Source of the DNA: Kribbella antibiotica
GTDB taxonomy: Bacteria; Actinomycetota; Actinomycetes; Propionibacteriales; Kribbellaceae
Length of the DNA: 64,000 nt
Assembly: GCF_004349055.1 (NCBI RefSeq)
Contig: NZ_SMKX01000013.1
Coordinates: 1-64,000 of the forward strand
Reading direction: 5' to 3'
The position numbers and the translations under genes are program-made. Below are positions 17,069 to 25,066 of the stretch, piece after piece; within the stretch, counting starts at the first letter, position 1; every line of letters begins with the position of its first letter. Under the pieces are notes generated by a model. It was not told where the DNA came from and did not search any database. It saw only the letters and a list, made by a program, of their open reading frames with translations.

Positions 17069-17662
17069 ATGCAGCTCAACGAACTAGTCCGCTCCTGGCT
17101 GCCCGAGGGCGGGACCGTGGTCGACCGGACCGGCTCCGAGCACGCCTGGCCGCCACTGATGAAGGTGGCCGAGTCAGCGCCGGCCAGCGACGACGCACTG
17201 ACGGCAGTAGCCCTCACTGCGGTTGGCGATCTGCCAGCGGACGCCGTACCGGGTGAGGTCGTGCTGTTGCTGCTCCCCTGGCCGCCGCATGAACTGCCGC
17301 TCGGTCCGCTGATCCAGGCGCTGGTGAGTGCTGGACTACAAGCCACTGAGGCACATCCGCTCGCTGACACCAACTGGGGTGTGGCCGTCATCTGCCGCCG
17401 CGTCGACGATGCAGTGCAGGAGATTCACTCCTACCTGGACCGCTCACGGAAACCAGGCCCGCTGACCGGGCGGACGCTGCTGCGGCTGGTGGACGAGCAC
17501 ATCGTCGAAGGACTGGTACGGCGTACTCAGGAGCTCGCACTCGAAGCGGTAACAGCCGAACGTGACGCACTCCGAAAGCAGCTTGCCGCAATAAACACAA
17601 CGCCCCCTGCCGCAAGCGCGACAGAGGGCGAAGTGTTACTGAGCTCAGACGACCTGGGGTGA
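17069..17662 (+). CDS. Hypothetical protein with C-terminal coiled coil
   Basis: 197 residues; I do not recognise the family. The N-terminal 120 residues read like a short alpha/beta domain (WLPEGGTVVDRTG, GEVVLLLLPWPPHELPLGPLIQAL, NWGVAVICRR), loosely resembling a degenerate methyltransferase-type Rossmann core without a SAM motif. Residues 150-180 (VRRTQELALEAVTAERDALRKQL) are a heptad-rich coiled coil. The tail is Ala/Ser/Glu-rich. It starts on the base after the methyltransferase stop and is surely co-translated. Chain-length or capping methyltransferases of surface glycans often depend on coiled coils, so a helper role is possible. Its last 18 bp overlap the convergent GT2 gene. Confidence 0.65.
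   Translation: MQLNELVRSWLPEGGTVVDRTGSEHAWPPLMKVAESAPASDDALTAVALTAVGDLPADAVPGEVVLLLLPWPPHELPLGPLIQALVSAGLQATEAHPLADTNWGVAVICRRVDDAVQEIHSYLDRSRKPGPLTGRTLLRLVDEHIVEGLVRRTQELALEAVTAERDALRKQLAAINTTPPAASATEGEVLLSSDDLG
17594..17637 (-). terminator. Intrinsic terminator for the GT2 gene, inside the convergent CDS
   Basis: On the minus strand AACAC-TT-CGCCC pairs with GGGCG-TT-GTGTT around a 14-base loop and is followed by TATT. It lies 8 bp beyond the GT2 stop codon (17645), inside the last codons of the gene at 17069-17662. Confidence 0.55.
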
Positions 17663-18658
17663 CTCCGCGGCCGCCGGGACGACCGGGACCGGAAGCTCGC
17701 CCGCAGCGGCTTCGATGGTCTGCGGTGCCGGCAACCGGAGGTAGGCCAGCCGCGCCGCTTCCTGCCGCCCACGAGTGATGGCGTCCAGCACGTAGCCGAC
17801 GGCCAGCACGAGGATCGCGATGATGCCCATCGTCGAGGCCAGGATCGCGGTCGGGAACCGCGGCACCAGACCGGTGCTCAGGTACTCGACGATGACCGGT
17901 ACGCCGAGGATCAGCGAAACGACGCCGAAGACCGAAGCGAGGATGCCGTGGAACAGCGTCGGCCGCTCCAGCCGGGTGACGCTGAGGATCCAGCGCAGGA
18001 TGCGCATGCCGTCGCGGTAGGTGCGCAGCTTGCTCTCACCACCGTCCGGACGCTCCTTGTAGCCGATCGCGAGCTCAGCGACCGGGACCCGCAGGTGCAG
18101 CGAGTGGATGGTCAGCTCGGTCTCGATCTCGAACTCCTGCGCGAGCGCCGGGAACGACTTCACGTAGCGCCGGGAGAAGACCCGGTAACCGCTGAGCATG
18201 TCGGTGATCTGCCGGCCGAACAGCGCGCCGACGGTCCCGGTCAGCACCCGGTTGCCCAGGGTGTGGCCCGGCCGGTACGCCTCTTCGTTGGTGTGCTTGC
18301 GGACGCCGACGACGTGGTCGTACGGCCCCTGCAGCAGCACGCGGACCAGATCGCCCGCGCGGGCGGCGTCGTACGTGTCGTCGCCGTCGATCAGCACGTA
18401 GACGTCGGCATCGACGTCGGAGAACGCGCGGCGGACCACGTTGCCCTTGCCCTTGCGGGACTCGTGGCGCACGATCGCACCGGCGGCCCGGGCCAGCGCC
18501 GCGGTGTCGTCGGTGGAGTTGTTGTCGTACACGTAGATGCTGGCCGTCGGCAGCGCGGCGCGCAGCTCGGTCACCACCTTGGTGACGGCAACGGCTTCGT
18601 TGTAGCACGGCACGATCACAGCGATGTCCACGCCGGCGAACTCCTGCAGGTCAGTCAT
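17645..18658 (-). CDS. GT2 glycosyltransferase, polyprenyl-phosphate sugar synthase type
   Basis: 337 residues. The GT2 catalytic domain opens IAVIVPCYNEAVAVTKVV, with YVYDNNSTDDTAALA, the DxD motif in LIDGDDTYDA near residue 95, and the acceptor-site segment TDMLSGYRVFSRR. Two hydrophobic helices at about 235-262 and 268-295 anchor the C-terminus. This matches dolichyl/undecaprenyl-phosphate mannose or glucose synthases of the GtrB/DPM type. It would make lipid-linked sugar for GT-C/YfhO enzymes such as that at 13747-16305. It follows the glycosyltransferase at 18674 after 15 bp, forming an operon. Confidence 0.87.
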   Translation of the reverse strand: MTDLQEFAGVDIAVIVPCYNEAVAVTKVVTELRAALPTASIYVYDNNSTDDTAALARAAGAIVRHESRKGKGNVVRRAFSDVDADVYVLIDGDDTYDAARAGDLVRVLLQGPYDHVVGVRKHTNEEAYRPGHTLGNRVLTGTVGALFGRQITDMLSGYRVFSRRYVKSFPALAQEFEIETELTIHSLHLRVPVAELAIGYKERPDGGESKLRTYRDGMRILRWILSVTRLERPTLFHGILASVFGVVSLILGVPVIVEYLSTGLVPRFPTAILASTMGIIAILVLAVGYVLDAITRGRQEAARLAYLRLPAPQTIEAAAGELPVPVVPAAAESPQVV

Positions 18659-18673
18659 GATGGCTTTCTCTGA

Positions 18674-19915
18674 TCAGCTCGCGCCCGGCGTGAGCCAGGT
18701 CCCGAGAACTGCGCTGGACATGGTTCCGTCGTGCACTGCACGCACGTATTCCGGGCCGCGCGCGGCCACTGCCCGCGCCGCCTCCCGGTCGGCGACGATC
18801 TGCTCGACGACCGCACCGATGGTGGTCGGGTCGGCGTGCACGATCGGCAGGTCGCGCCCGGTGACCGAGCTGACGTGCTTGCGGACGTCCTCGTCGACGT
18901 TCACGACGACGACGCGACCGGCGGCCATCGCCTCACAGGCGGTGACGCTGTACGGGCCGAGCACGAACTGCTCGAGCACGATGTCGGCACCGGCCATCGC
19001 GGCCGGCATCTCCTCGCTCGGGATGTCGGTGAGCCGGCGGTACTCGATCAGGCCCCGGTCGTGCAGCGGCTGCATGGCCGCCTCGACGTACTCGGTGCCT
19101 TTGAAGCGGGGGTTGGTCGGTGCGTGCAGGACGATCGGACGCTCCCGCTCCAGCACCGGCTCGGTGTTGGCCCAGCGGTCCGGCTCGATGACGACCGGCA
19201 GCCACTTGGCGCCCGGCACGTCGACCAGGAGGTCCGGCGTGGACACGAAGGTCGGTCCGTCGAAGGTGTTGAACAGCAGGCCCTCACGCTTGGCCTGCGC
19301 CTCCAGCCGGATGAAGAAGTCGTCCCGCTCGTGGAACGGCGACCACTCGTGCGTCTCGGCGTGCCGGCTCGGCAGGCGGACGTCGGAGCCGTGGGCGACC
19401 AGGCCGACGTTCACACCGGCCTCCTTGAGCGTCTTCACGTCGCCGACGGCGTTCCGCGCGAAGCGGGTGCCGAAGACCGGGCGACCGGCCTCGATCAGCA
19501 CGTGGGTGTAGCTGCCTCCGGTCAGGTACTCGACCTGGCGGTCCTGCCAGACCCGGTCGTCGAGCAGCTCGCGCTCGACCTCGATGTCGGCCGGGAACCG
19601 GTACGCGCCACCGGCGTACTGCATGTTGGTCGCCTTGACGCCGTCCAGGTGGCGCTCGGCCGCGCGGGCCCAGGTGGTGCCCTGACCGGCGAAGTTGGCC
19701 GGTCCGACGAACAACCGGACCTCGGACTTCGGGGCTTCCGGGATCGGCGGCAGGGCCGCCTCCCGGCGCTTGCGGTCGACGTTCGCGGCCAGCGTCTTGC
19801 CACCTTCGCTCACGGCACGCTTCCCCCGCCCGAGGATCTTGCGGGCCGGGCCCGGAAGCATGGCGAGCACACGGGCGCGCAGTGATTTGCGCCCGGGACT
19901 AACAGTGGAACCCAT
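18674..19915 (-). CDS. Glycosyltransferase, GT4-like C-terminal fold
   Basis: 413 residues, soluble. The N-terminal 60 residues are basic (RARVLAMLPGPARKILGRGKR). The C-terminal donor-binding half contains PIVLHAPTNPRFKGTEYVEAAMQPLHD near residue 260 and EQFVLGPYSVTACEAMAAGRVVVVNVDED near 330. The latter is the E-x7-E-like donor signature of GT4 enzymes, here with EQ...CE. It is the first gene of the operon with the GT2 gene (15 bp apart). It likely adds a sugar during assembly of the polysaccharide encoded in this block. Donor unknown. Confidence 0.78.
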   Translation of the reverse strand: MGSTVSPGRKSLRARVLAMLPGPARKILGRGKRAVSEGGKTLAANVDRKRREAALPPIPEAPKSEVRLFVGPANFAGQGTTWARAAERHLDGVKATNMQYAGGAYRFPADIEVERELLDDRVWQDRQVEYLTGGSYTHVLIEAGRPVFGTRFARNAVGDVKTLKEAGVNVGLVAHGSDVRLPSRHAETHEWSPFHERDDFFIRLEAQAKREGLLFNTFDGPTFVSTPDLLVDVPGAKWLPVVIEPDRWANTEPVLERERPIVLHAPTNPRFKGTEYVEAAMQPLHDRGLIEYRRLTDIPSEEMPAAMAGADIVLEQFVLGPYSVTACEAMAAGRVVVVNVDEDVRKHVSSVTGRDLPIVHADPTTIGAVVEQIVADREAARAVAARGPEYVRAVHDGTMSSAVLGTWLTPGAS

Positions 19916-20047
19916 GGTGTGAAGCTGACCTTCCTGGTTGCTGCGTGCGGCACCCAGGAGATTACCGGGTGCGGAGGCCCTTGCTGGACCGGAATGCCGT
20001 GACGCAATGTCATGCCACGGTCAAGATTTCGCGAACCGCGGGCACGC

Positions 20048-20551
20048 CTATTGTGCCGTGCCCTCGATCCGGGCCAGCCAAGTGGCCAAGATCTCCTCCA
20101 GTTGCGCTGCCTCTTCAGGACCTAAGACGCCCAGCAATCGCTTTTCGTTGCCCATGTGCGCAGTGAAGGCGCGATCGATCAGCCGCTTTCCCGCTGGGGT
20201 GAGCCGGACGACACGGCCGCGTCCGTCGTCGTCACTGCGGTACCGAACAACGAGTCCGGCCGCTTCGAGCCTGTCGACGCGCTTGGTGACCGCTCCGGTC
20301 GTCACCATCGTGTGCACGGCGATCTCCCCCGGCGCCCGCTCGTACGGCACTCCGGCGCGGCGCAGCGCCGCCAGCACGTCGAACTCGCCTTCGGTGAGGC
20401 CGAACTGCGCGTACAGCAGGGTCAGCTCACCGGTCAGGTGCGCACCGATCCGGTGCAGCCGGCCGATCACCCCCTGTGGGCTGGTGTCTACATCCGGTCG
20501 CTCGAGCCGCCACTCCGCCTGGATCCGCGCGACGTGATCTTGGTTGGTCAC
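20048..20551 (-). CDS. MarR-family transcriptional regulator
   Basis: 167 residues. The winged helix is intact: LTEGEFDVLAALRRAG, then the recognition helix region VTTGAVTKRVDRLEAAGLVVR and wing RSDDDGRGRVVRLTPAGKRLI. GTG 20551 starts the protein just before the shared intergenic operator; longer readings would run through that operator into the divergent transporter gene. MarR dimers bind palindromes and repress divergent efflux genes until a ligand binds. The perfect 20-bp palindrome at 20561-20580, nine bases from its start, is the likely site for autoregulation and control of the EamA gene. Confidence 0.9.
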   Translation of the reverse strand: MTNQDHVARIQAEWRLERPDVDTSPQGVIGRLHRIGAHLTGELTLLYAQFGLTEGEFDVLAALRRAGVPYERAPGEIAVHTMVTTGAVTKRVDRLEAAGLVVRYRSDDDGRGRVVRLTPAGKRLIDRAFTAHMGNEKRLLGVLGPEEAAQLEEILATWLARIEGTAQ

Positions 20552-20560
20552 CGGTCGAGT

Positions 20561-20580
20561 ATATCTTCCCGGGAAGATAT
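20561..20580. promoter_or_regulatory. Perfect 20-bp palindromic MarR operator
   Basis: ATATCTTCCCGGGAAGATAT is a perfect inverted repeat centred in the 39-bp gap between the MarR and EamA genes. A second, weaker copy of the half-site (TCTTCCATGGAA, 20585-20596) overlaps the transporter start codon, so bound repressor would cover both starts. Confidence 0.8.
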
Positions 20581-20590
20581 AGTGTCTTCC

Positions 20591-21499
20591 ATGGAAAATA
20601 CCTACCGGTGGGCCGCCATCACCGCGATCGCACCGGTGGCCTGGGGCACCAACTACTTCGTCACCCACGAGTACCTCCCCGCCGGATACCCCCTGTACGG
20701 CGCTCTGTTCCGCGCGCTGCCCGCGGGGTTCCTCCTGCTCGCGATGGCTCGTCGGCTCCCGAAGGGAGTGTGGTGGTGGCGGTCCCTGCTGCTGGGTGTG
20801 TGCAACATGGGCGCGTTCTTCGCACTCATCTATTTGGCTGCACAGCTACTGCCGGTCAGCCTGGCCGCCACGATCATGTCCGCCGCACCGATGACCATGG
20901 CGCTGTTCGCTTGGGCCCTGCTGTCAGAGCGGCCGACTGCCGCCGGGCTGACCGGTGCGGTGGCCGGCTTTGCCGGAGTCTGCCTCTTACTTGGCGGTGG
21001 CGCGTCGTCAGTGGACCTGCGTGGAGTGGCTGCTTCGGTTGCCGCCCTGACGATGTCGTCCTGCGGCTACGTCCTCGCGAAGAAGTGGGGCCGCGCTGAC
21101 GGTCCGCTGGCCACCACCTCCTGGCAGCTGATCGCGGGCGGGCTGGTCCTCATTCCATTCGCCATGGTCTTCGAGGGCCGACCACCTGCGCTGGACTTGC
21201 CCGCCGTTGCCGGATTCGCTTACGTCGGCCTGGTGGCGACCGCTCTTGCCTTCACCGCTTGGTTCACCGGGCTACGCCACCTGAGCGCAGCCACCGTCGG
21301 CCTGATCGGACTACTGAACCCGGTGACCGGCGTACTACTCGGCCTGCTCTTCTCGGCCGAGTCCCTGACACCACGTCAGGTCCTCGGCCTCGCGCTGGTC
21401 TTCGCCGCCCTCGTTGCCGGACAGCTGAGCACTGCCGGCCAAGTGCGGCTCACGAAGAGAAGAGCAGCAACAGCCCTCCCATCGTGTACGCGACCATGA
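20591..21499 (+). CDS. EamA/DMT-superfamily transporter
   Basis: 302 residues with ten hydrophobic segments in two EamA repeats. The first is around GTNYFVTHEYLPAGYPLYGALFRALPAGFLLL; the second is around LATTSWQLIAGGLVLIP and ends LLGLLFSAESLTPRQVLGLALVFAALVAGQ. Members export amino acids, nucleotides or small toxic metabolites. ATG 20591 lies inside a palindrome (TTCCATGGAA) with no Shine-Dalgarno sequence, so the mRNA may be leaderless. Control by the divergent MarR is very likely. The last 50 bp overlap the convergent membrane protein gene ending at 21450. Confidence 0.87.
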   Translation: MENTYRWAAITAIAPVAWGTNYFVTHEYLPAGYPLYGALFRALPAGFLLLAMARRLPKGVWWWRSLLLGVCNMGAFFALIYLAAQLLPVSLAATIMSAAPMTMALFAWALLSERPTAAGLTGAVAGFAGVCLLLGGGASSVDLRGVAASVAALTMSSCGYVLAKKWGRADGPLATTSWQLIAGGLVLIPFAMVFEGRPPALDLPAVAGFAYVGLVATALAFTAWFTGLRHLSAATVGLIGLLNPVTGVLLGLLFSAESLTPRQVLGLALVFAALVAGQLSTAGQVRLTKRRAATALPSCTRP

Positions 21500-22766
21500 C
21501 GACCAGCAGTGGGATCTGCCCGGCCAGTGCGCGACCACGTGGGAACAGCGCGACCGCCCTGTCGTGGGCTGAGATCACACCGAGCAGGTGACCGATCACC
21601 ACGGCGCTGACCTGGACGGTGGCCACCGCAGTGGTGTGGTTGGTGATACCTGCGTTCACTCCACCCAGTCCGGTGCCGAAGACGTTCCAGCCGTTACTGA
21701 GTGGATCGCTGAGCAGGATGATCGTGCGCTGCCCCTCCAGAACGAGCAGGGTGAAGTAGTGCGCGACCACATAGCCCAGCACGATCGGCACGACCGAGTG
21801 CGCGAACAGACCGGGCAGTTTGGCCCTTGAGCTGTCCGAGATCCGCCCTGCCAGCACAGTTGCTGCCGAGTACGTGATCAGGACGAACAGCACGAAGCCG
21901 AGCAGTGCCAGTGTCCCGAGCAGGGTCTGCGAATAGCCCGAGTTCTGGGCCCATCCGATCCACCTGCTCGAGCGGGAGAACCCGTCGTACGCGGTGGAGC
22001 CCAGTAGCGCGGCCACCAGTCCGACGAGACCTGGGCGGACGGCCAGGGTGTCCAGGTTCTCCAGGGGGCGTCGTACGACGATCACACCGTCGCTGCGGCG
22101 GCCCCAGGGTGACAGCTTGGCCATGAGAGTCGCATAGACCTCGAACGGGTCCGCAGCGGCGAACCAGCGGTCGCCGAACAGCACAGCACCGAAGAGGACA
22201 TAGACGACGTACAGGGCGAGCCAGGCCTGCACTACGAGCAGCGTTGCCCGGTCTGGCGCGACCAGCTCCAGCCAGGCGAAGGCGAAGATGCCGAACGCAG
22301 CAGGCCAGACTCCTACTCGTGGTGAGAGCTCCAGTAGGCCCCGGCGCGGGTCATGGCGGAGAGCGCGGCAGACCAGCAGGTGCAGGGTGCGGAGTGGGTT
22401 GAGGGTGCGCCACACCGGTCCGAGCACCAGTGACAGCGGCACGAGTCCGACCCAGACCAGGATGTAGACGAATCCGAAGATCGGGTTTGTCAGCCGGTCC
22501 ACTCCGGCCAGCAGAGCCATGCCGGCGTACGCGAAGAGGGCCAGACCGAACAGCCGGACCGCCCACCGCAGCCAGGACGAGTCCAGTGCAGTGCGCACCG
22601 CCGCTGGGAGCGGCGTACCGCTCATGGCACCGCGGTACTTCGCTGACCGCCACGCGACGGCCAGGATCACGAACGACAGTGCGATCGCGATCCCCGCACC
22701 GGTCACTGCCAGACCGAAGGGGATCGGCAGGTCCTGACGCCCGCCGATCCCGTGCAGTGCAAGCAC
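21450..22766 (-). CDS. Multispanning membrane protein of the cupredoxin-linked type
   Basis: 438 residues with about eleven hydrophobic segments, starting GTG at 22766. A conserved-looking core is FVYILVWVGLVPLSLVLGPVWRTLNPLRTLH near residue 120. Homologues are sometimes labelled fenitrothion hydrolase, but I see no hydrolase motif and treat that name as unsupported. Its start shares one base with the stop of the cupredoxin-like lipoprotein gene (TAGTG), so the two are translationally coupled. A role in copper handling or membrane electron transfer is plausible from this pairing. No His/Met-rich metal motif is obvious. Confidence 0.65.
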   Translation of the reverse strand: MLALHGIGGRQDLPIPFGLAVTGAGIAIALSFVILAVAWRSAKYRGAMSGTPLPAAVRTALDSSWLRWAVRLFGLALFAYAGMALLAGVDRLTNPIFGFVYILVWVGLVPLSLVLGPVWRTLNPLRTLHLLVCRALRHDPRRGLLELSPRVGVWPAAFGIFAFAWLELVAPDRATLLVVQAWLALYVVYVLFGAVLFGDRWFAAADPFEVYATLMAKLSPWGRRSDGVIVVRRPLENLDTLAVRPGLVGLVAALLGSTAYDGFSRSSRWIGWAQNSGYSQTLLGTLALLGFVLFVLITYSAATVLAGRISDSSRAKLPGLFAHSVVPIVLGYVVAHYFTLLVLEGQRTIILLSDPLSNGWNVFGTGLGGVNAGITNHTTAVATVQVSAVVIGHLLGVISAHDRAVALFPRGRALAGQIPLLVVMVAYTMGGLLLLFSS

Positions 22767-23215
22767 TAGCTCACCTGCAACTTGAAGACGAGCTTGCCGC
22801 TCTCATGTGTCTCGACCTCGAAGCTGCCCTTGGTCTCGGCCGTGAACTCCACGGAAACCGACTTGCCCGGCTTGAGCTCCAGCGTCTTGTCATAGCCATG
22901 GACGTGCAGCGAGTCAGCAACATCGCTGACCGCGGTGATCCGGATCTTCTGACCGGTCTTCGCCTTCACGGTCTGACCGCTTGGCGTGATCTTCCCGCCG
23001 GCGATCTTCACGTCGACGACAACATCAGCAGCCGGTACGACGGGAGTCGGCGTACTGCTCGGTGTCGTGGTGGGTGTGGTGGTGGGTGTGGTCGTCGGCA
23101 GGGACGAGACCGGGGCGCTGGGGCTCCCGGCGCTGGGAGCCTCCTCGGAACCACAGCCGCTCAGAACGAGAGCGAAGAGTGCAGCGGCGACTACGCCGCG
23201 AAGTGACAGCCGCAT
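22766..23215 (-). CDS. Cupredoxin-like lipoprotein
   Basis: 149 residues. A signal peptide ends in the lipobox LVLSGC, then comes a Ser/Thr/Pro linker (TTTPTTTPTTTPSSTP) and a beta-sandwich domain of about 90 residues. The latter has the cupredoxin landmarks KAKTGQKIRITAVSD, LHVHGYD and a final THESGKLVFKLQV. Two or three His residues are present, but the Cys and Met of a classical type 1 copper site are not, so it may bind Cu(II) differently or not at all. ATG 23215 is chosen for the strong GGAAGGA upstream. It is the middle gene of a three-gene unit. Confidence 0.8.
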   Translation of the reverse strand: MRLSLRGVVAAALFALVLSGCGSEEAPSAGSPSAPVSSLPTTTPTTTPTTTPSSTPTPVVPAADVVVDVKIAGGKITPSGQTVKAKTGQKIRITAVSDVADSLHVHGYDKTLELKPGKSVSVEFTAETKGSFEVETHESGKLVFKLQVS

Positions 23216-23286
23216 GACGGCTTCCTTCCGGAAAGGCACGCAGAGATGCGTGAACGAGTGAGATCAGCAGCGAAGGCGGCTGACCG

Positions 23287-23688
23287 TCACGTCCGGAGGA
23301 TGCAGAGTCTGGTCAGATCTGGGGCATCTGGAACCACAGCCCGCAGCCGCGGCAGGCGCCGGCCAGTTGACCGCAGGAGCACGTCACCGAACCGCTGGCG
23401 GGTCAGCAAGAGCCCAAGGCCGAGCAACAGCACCGAGCCGATCAGCAGGGCGCAGGGCACCAGCAGGTGCTGGTGATCGGAGGTGTCGACTGCCAGCGTC
23501 AGCGGCGCCGTCATAGCGACCTGCTCGAGCCGCTCGATTGCGCCATGTGCATCGAGCGGCAGCGTGACGGCCATTTGGCTGGCCGCGGGCTGCTCGGGCT
23601 GGCCACCGGGTCCGTGGAGTGCGAACAGGCCGATCAGCGCGCCCAGGATCACCAGGGAGCGGAGTAGCTGCGATCGCGTCAGGTCCAT
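23287..23688 (-). CDS. Small membrane protein, unknown
   Basis: 133 residues; no recognised family. One hydrophobic helix lies at about 8-28 (LLRSLVILGALIGLFALHG) and one at about 83-102 (LVPCALLIGSVLLLGLGLLL). They enclose an extracytoplasmic stretch of some 50 residues, and a basic cytoplasmic tail follows. ATG 23688 is chosen because the longer frame overlaps the divergent lipoprotein gene. It precedes the cupredoxin gene by 71 bp on the same strand and could be an accessory subunit of the same system. Confidence 0.5.
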   Translation of the reverse strand: MDLTRSQLLRSLVILGALIGLFALHGPGGQPEQPAASQMAVTLPLDAHGAIERLEQVAMTAPLTLAVDTSDHQHLLVPCALLIGSVLLLGLGLLLTRQRFGDVLLRSTGRRLPRLRAVVPDAPDLTRLCILRT

Positions 23689-23830
23689 CAAAGGGCAGGG
23701 TACCGGGTGGGACGCTGCCCACAGACGTTGTCGTTGGACTCGGGGCGGTGCGACACTTGCGACTACACATGCTTTGAACCGGGCAGGTGGGGACCTAGTG
23801 GGCTCGGTTGCATTACCCAGGGGGGACAAC

Positions 23831-24709
23831 GTGGAGGCGGGACGCGGACGGGCAGTCGTGCCCACAGTGATCGCGGTAGTCGCGATGGCACTCGGTGCTG
23901 CCGGGTGTTCGAGCGCAGTCGGTTCGGAGTACGTCGGAAACGATGTACCGACCGTACCGGTGCCGACAGCCAAACCCAGCACCAAGAAGCCCTCGGCTGC
24001 GCCGACGGCCGCTACTGACTGTACGAAATCGACTCGGCGGCTTCAGGCCATCACGGCGGTGGACGGTATCCGGCTAGAGGCGGCAACTGACGCTACCCGG
24101 ACCTCGCTGCTGCTCAAGAACACCGGCAACCTCGCAGTGATCGTCGTACCGGATGCGAAGTGGAACACGCGCCTGCTGGCCGCTCCGTTCGCCAGTCCGA
24201 CCGACACTGCGACCACAACGGCCATGAAGGCAGTCGCGAACAGTGGCATCCTGTCGCCGCAGACGCAGTTGCCGGGCAATGTTCCAGCCGCGCAGGCTGT
24301 GATCGTGCCGCCAGGATGGGCGGTCTGCGGCTTGACCGACAGCGCGACTGAGGTCGCCGGCGTGCGCTACCTGCGGGAGAAAACCGCGAGTGCGGAGTAC
24401 TTCGTCCTGAAGGCGCTGGCCGACCAGGCCGCCGCTGTGAAGACGCCTGCGCCGCAGACCTTCTACGCCGGGCTGCTGCGCTGTGGGAAGGCCACCCGGC
24501 TACTGCTCAAGGAGCGCGTGGACCTGCAGGACATCGAGTTCTACGCGGAGCTGCTGCGGACGGGCAGTCCCTGCCAGCTGGCCTTCCAAACCCTGGTGAG
24601 CGGTGAGGCGGCCGCGCAGCGAGCGATGGCACAGGCACTGAGCCGGCTGGAGCGAGTGCCGGATCTGCAGGAGAACACCCCGCTGTTCGAAGCTCAAGCC
24701 TCGAGCTGA
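23831..24709 (+). CDS. Secreted lipoprotein, unknown function
   Basis: 292 residues. The GTG at 23831 follows GGGGGGAC. The signal peptide (PTVIAVVAMALGAAGC) ends in a clear lipobox Cys near residue 23, then comes a Thr/Pro/Lys linker. The mature domain has two regions, one around LLLKNTGNLAVIVVPDAKW and one helical C-terminal part with CGKATRLLLKE and GSPCQLAFQTL. At least four Cys could form disulfides. I do not recognise a family. It is divergent from the small membrane protein. A GTGTGG(T/C)GGCC-type hairpin at 24752-24777 follows. Confidence 0.7.
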   Translation: MEAGRGRAVVPTVIAVVAMALGAAGCSSAVGSEYVGNDVPTVPVPTAKPSTKKPSAAPTAATDCTKSTRRLQAITAVDGIRLEAATDATRTSLLLKNTGNLAVIVVPDAKWNTRLLAAPFASPTDTATTTAMKAVANSGILSPQTQLPGNVPAAQAVIVPPGWAVCGLTDSATEVAGVRYLREKTASAEYFVLKALADQAAAVKTPAPQTFYAGLLRCGKATRLLLKERVDLQDIEFYAELLRTGSPCQLAFQTLVSGEAAAQRAMAQALSRLERVPDLQENTPLFEAQASS

Positions 24710-24751
24710 TCCCAGGGTGCTCTCCGGGGGCGATCAGGGTGATCTCCAACT

Positions 24752-24777
24752 GTGTGGTGGCCCTCCGGCCGCCACAC
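24752..24777 (+). terminator. Hairpin terminator after lipoprotein gene
   Basis: GTGTGGTGGCC pairs with GGCCGCCACAC (one G-T pair) around CTCC, 42 bp after the lipoprotein stop. There is no clear U-tract, as is common in high-GC actinobacteria. Confidence 0.5.
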
Positions 24778-24814
24778 TGGTCTTAGACCAGATCAACCTC
24801 GGAGGACAAAACAC

Positions 24815-25063
24815 ATGATCGGCTTCATCGTCGCGGGACTCATCATCGGGGCGCTGGCGCGGCTGTTCACCCCGGGCAAGCAGCGGCTCGGCCTGCTCGC
24901 CACCCTGCTCCTCGGCCTGGCGGGCTCGGTGATCGGCGGGACGATTGCGAACCTGCTCGGTACCGGAAGCATCTTCGAGCTCAACGTCTTCGGCTTCATC
25001 GCCGCGGTGATCGCCTCGGTGCTGCTGGTCGGAACCGCCGAAAAGCTCGCGGCCAAGAACTGA
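24815..25063 (+). CDS. GlsB/YeaQ/YmgE-family stress membrane protein
   Basis: 82 residues with three hydrophobic helices: MIGFIVAGLIIGALARLF, LLATLLLGLAGSVIGGTIANLL and VFGFIAAVIASVLLVG. The family was formerly called transglycosylase-associated protein and is often induced by general stress; its biochemical role is unclear. ATG 24815 has a perfect GGAGG ten bases upstream. The gene stands alone, separated from the lipoprotein by a hairpin and ending 3 bp before the convergent stop of the GH65 gene. Confidence 0.88.
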   Translation: MIGFIVAGLIIGALARLFTPGKQRLGLLATLLLGLAGSVIGGTIANLLGTGSIFELNVFGFIAAVIASVLLVGTAEKLAAKN

Positions 25064-25066
25064 CTC

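Noticed and set aside
21450-22766. Fenitrothion hydrolase
   Set aside because: The label is common for this membrane family, but no hydrolase motif or catalytic residues are visible; the protein is almost entirely transmembrane.
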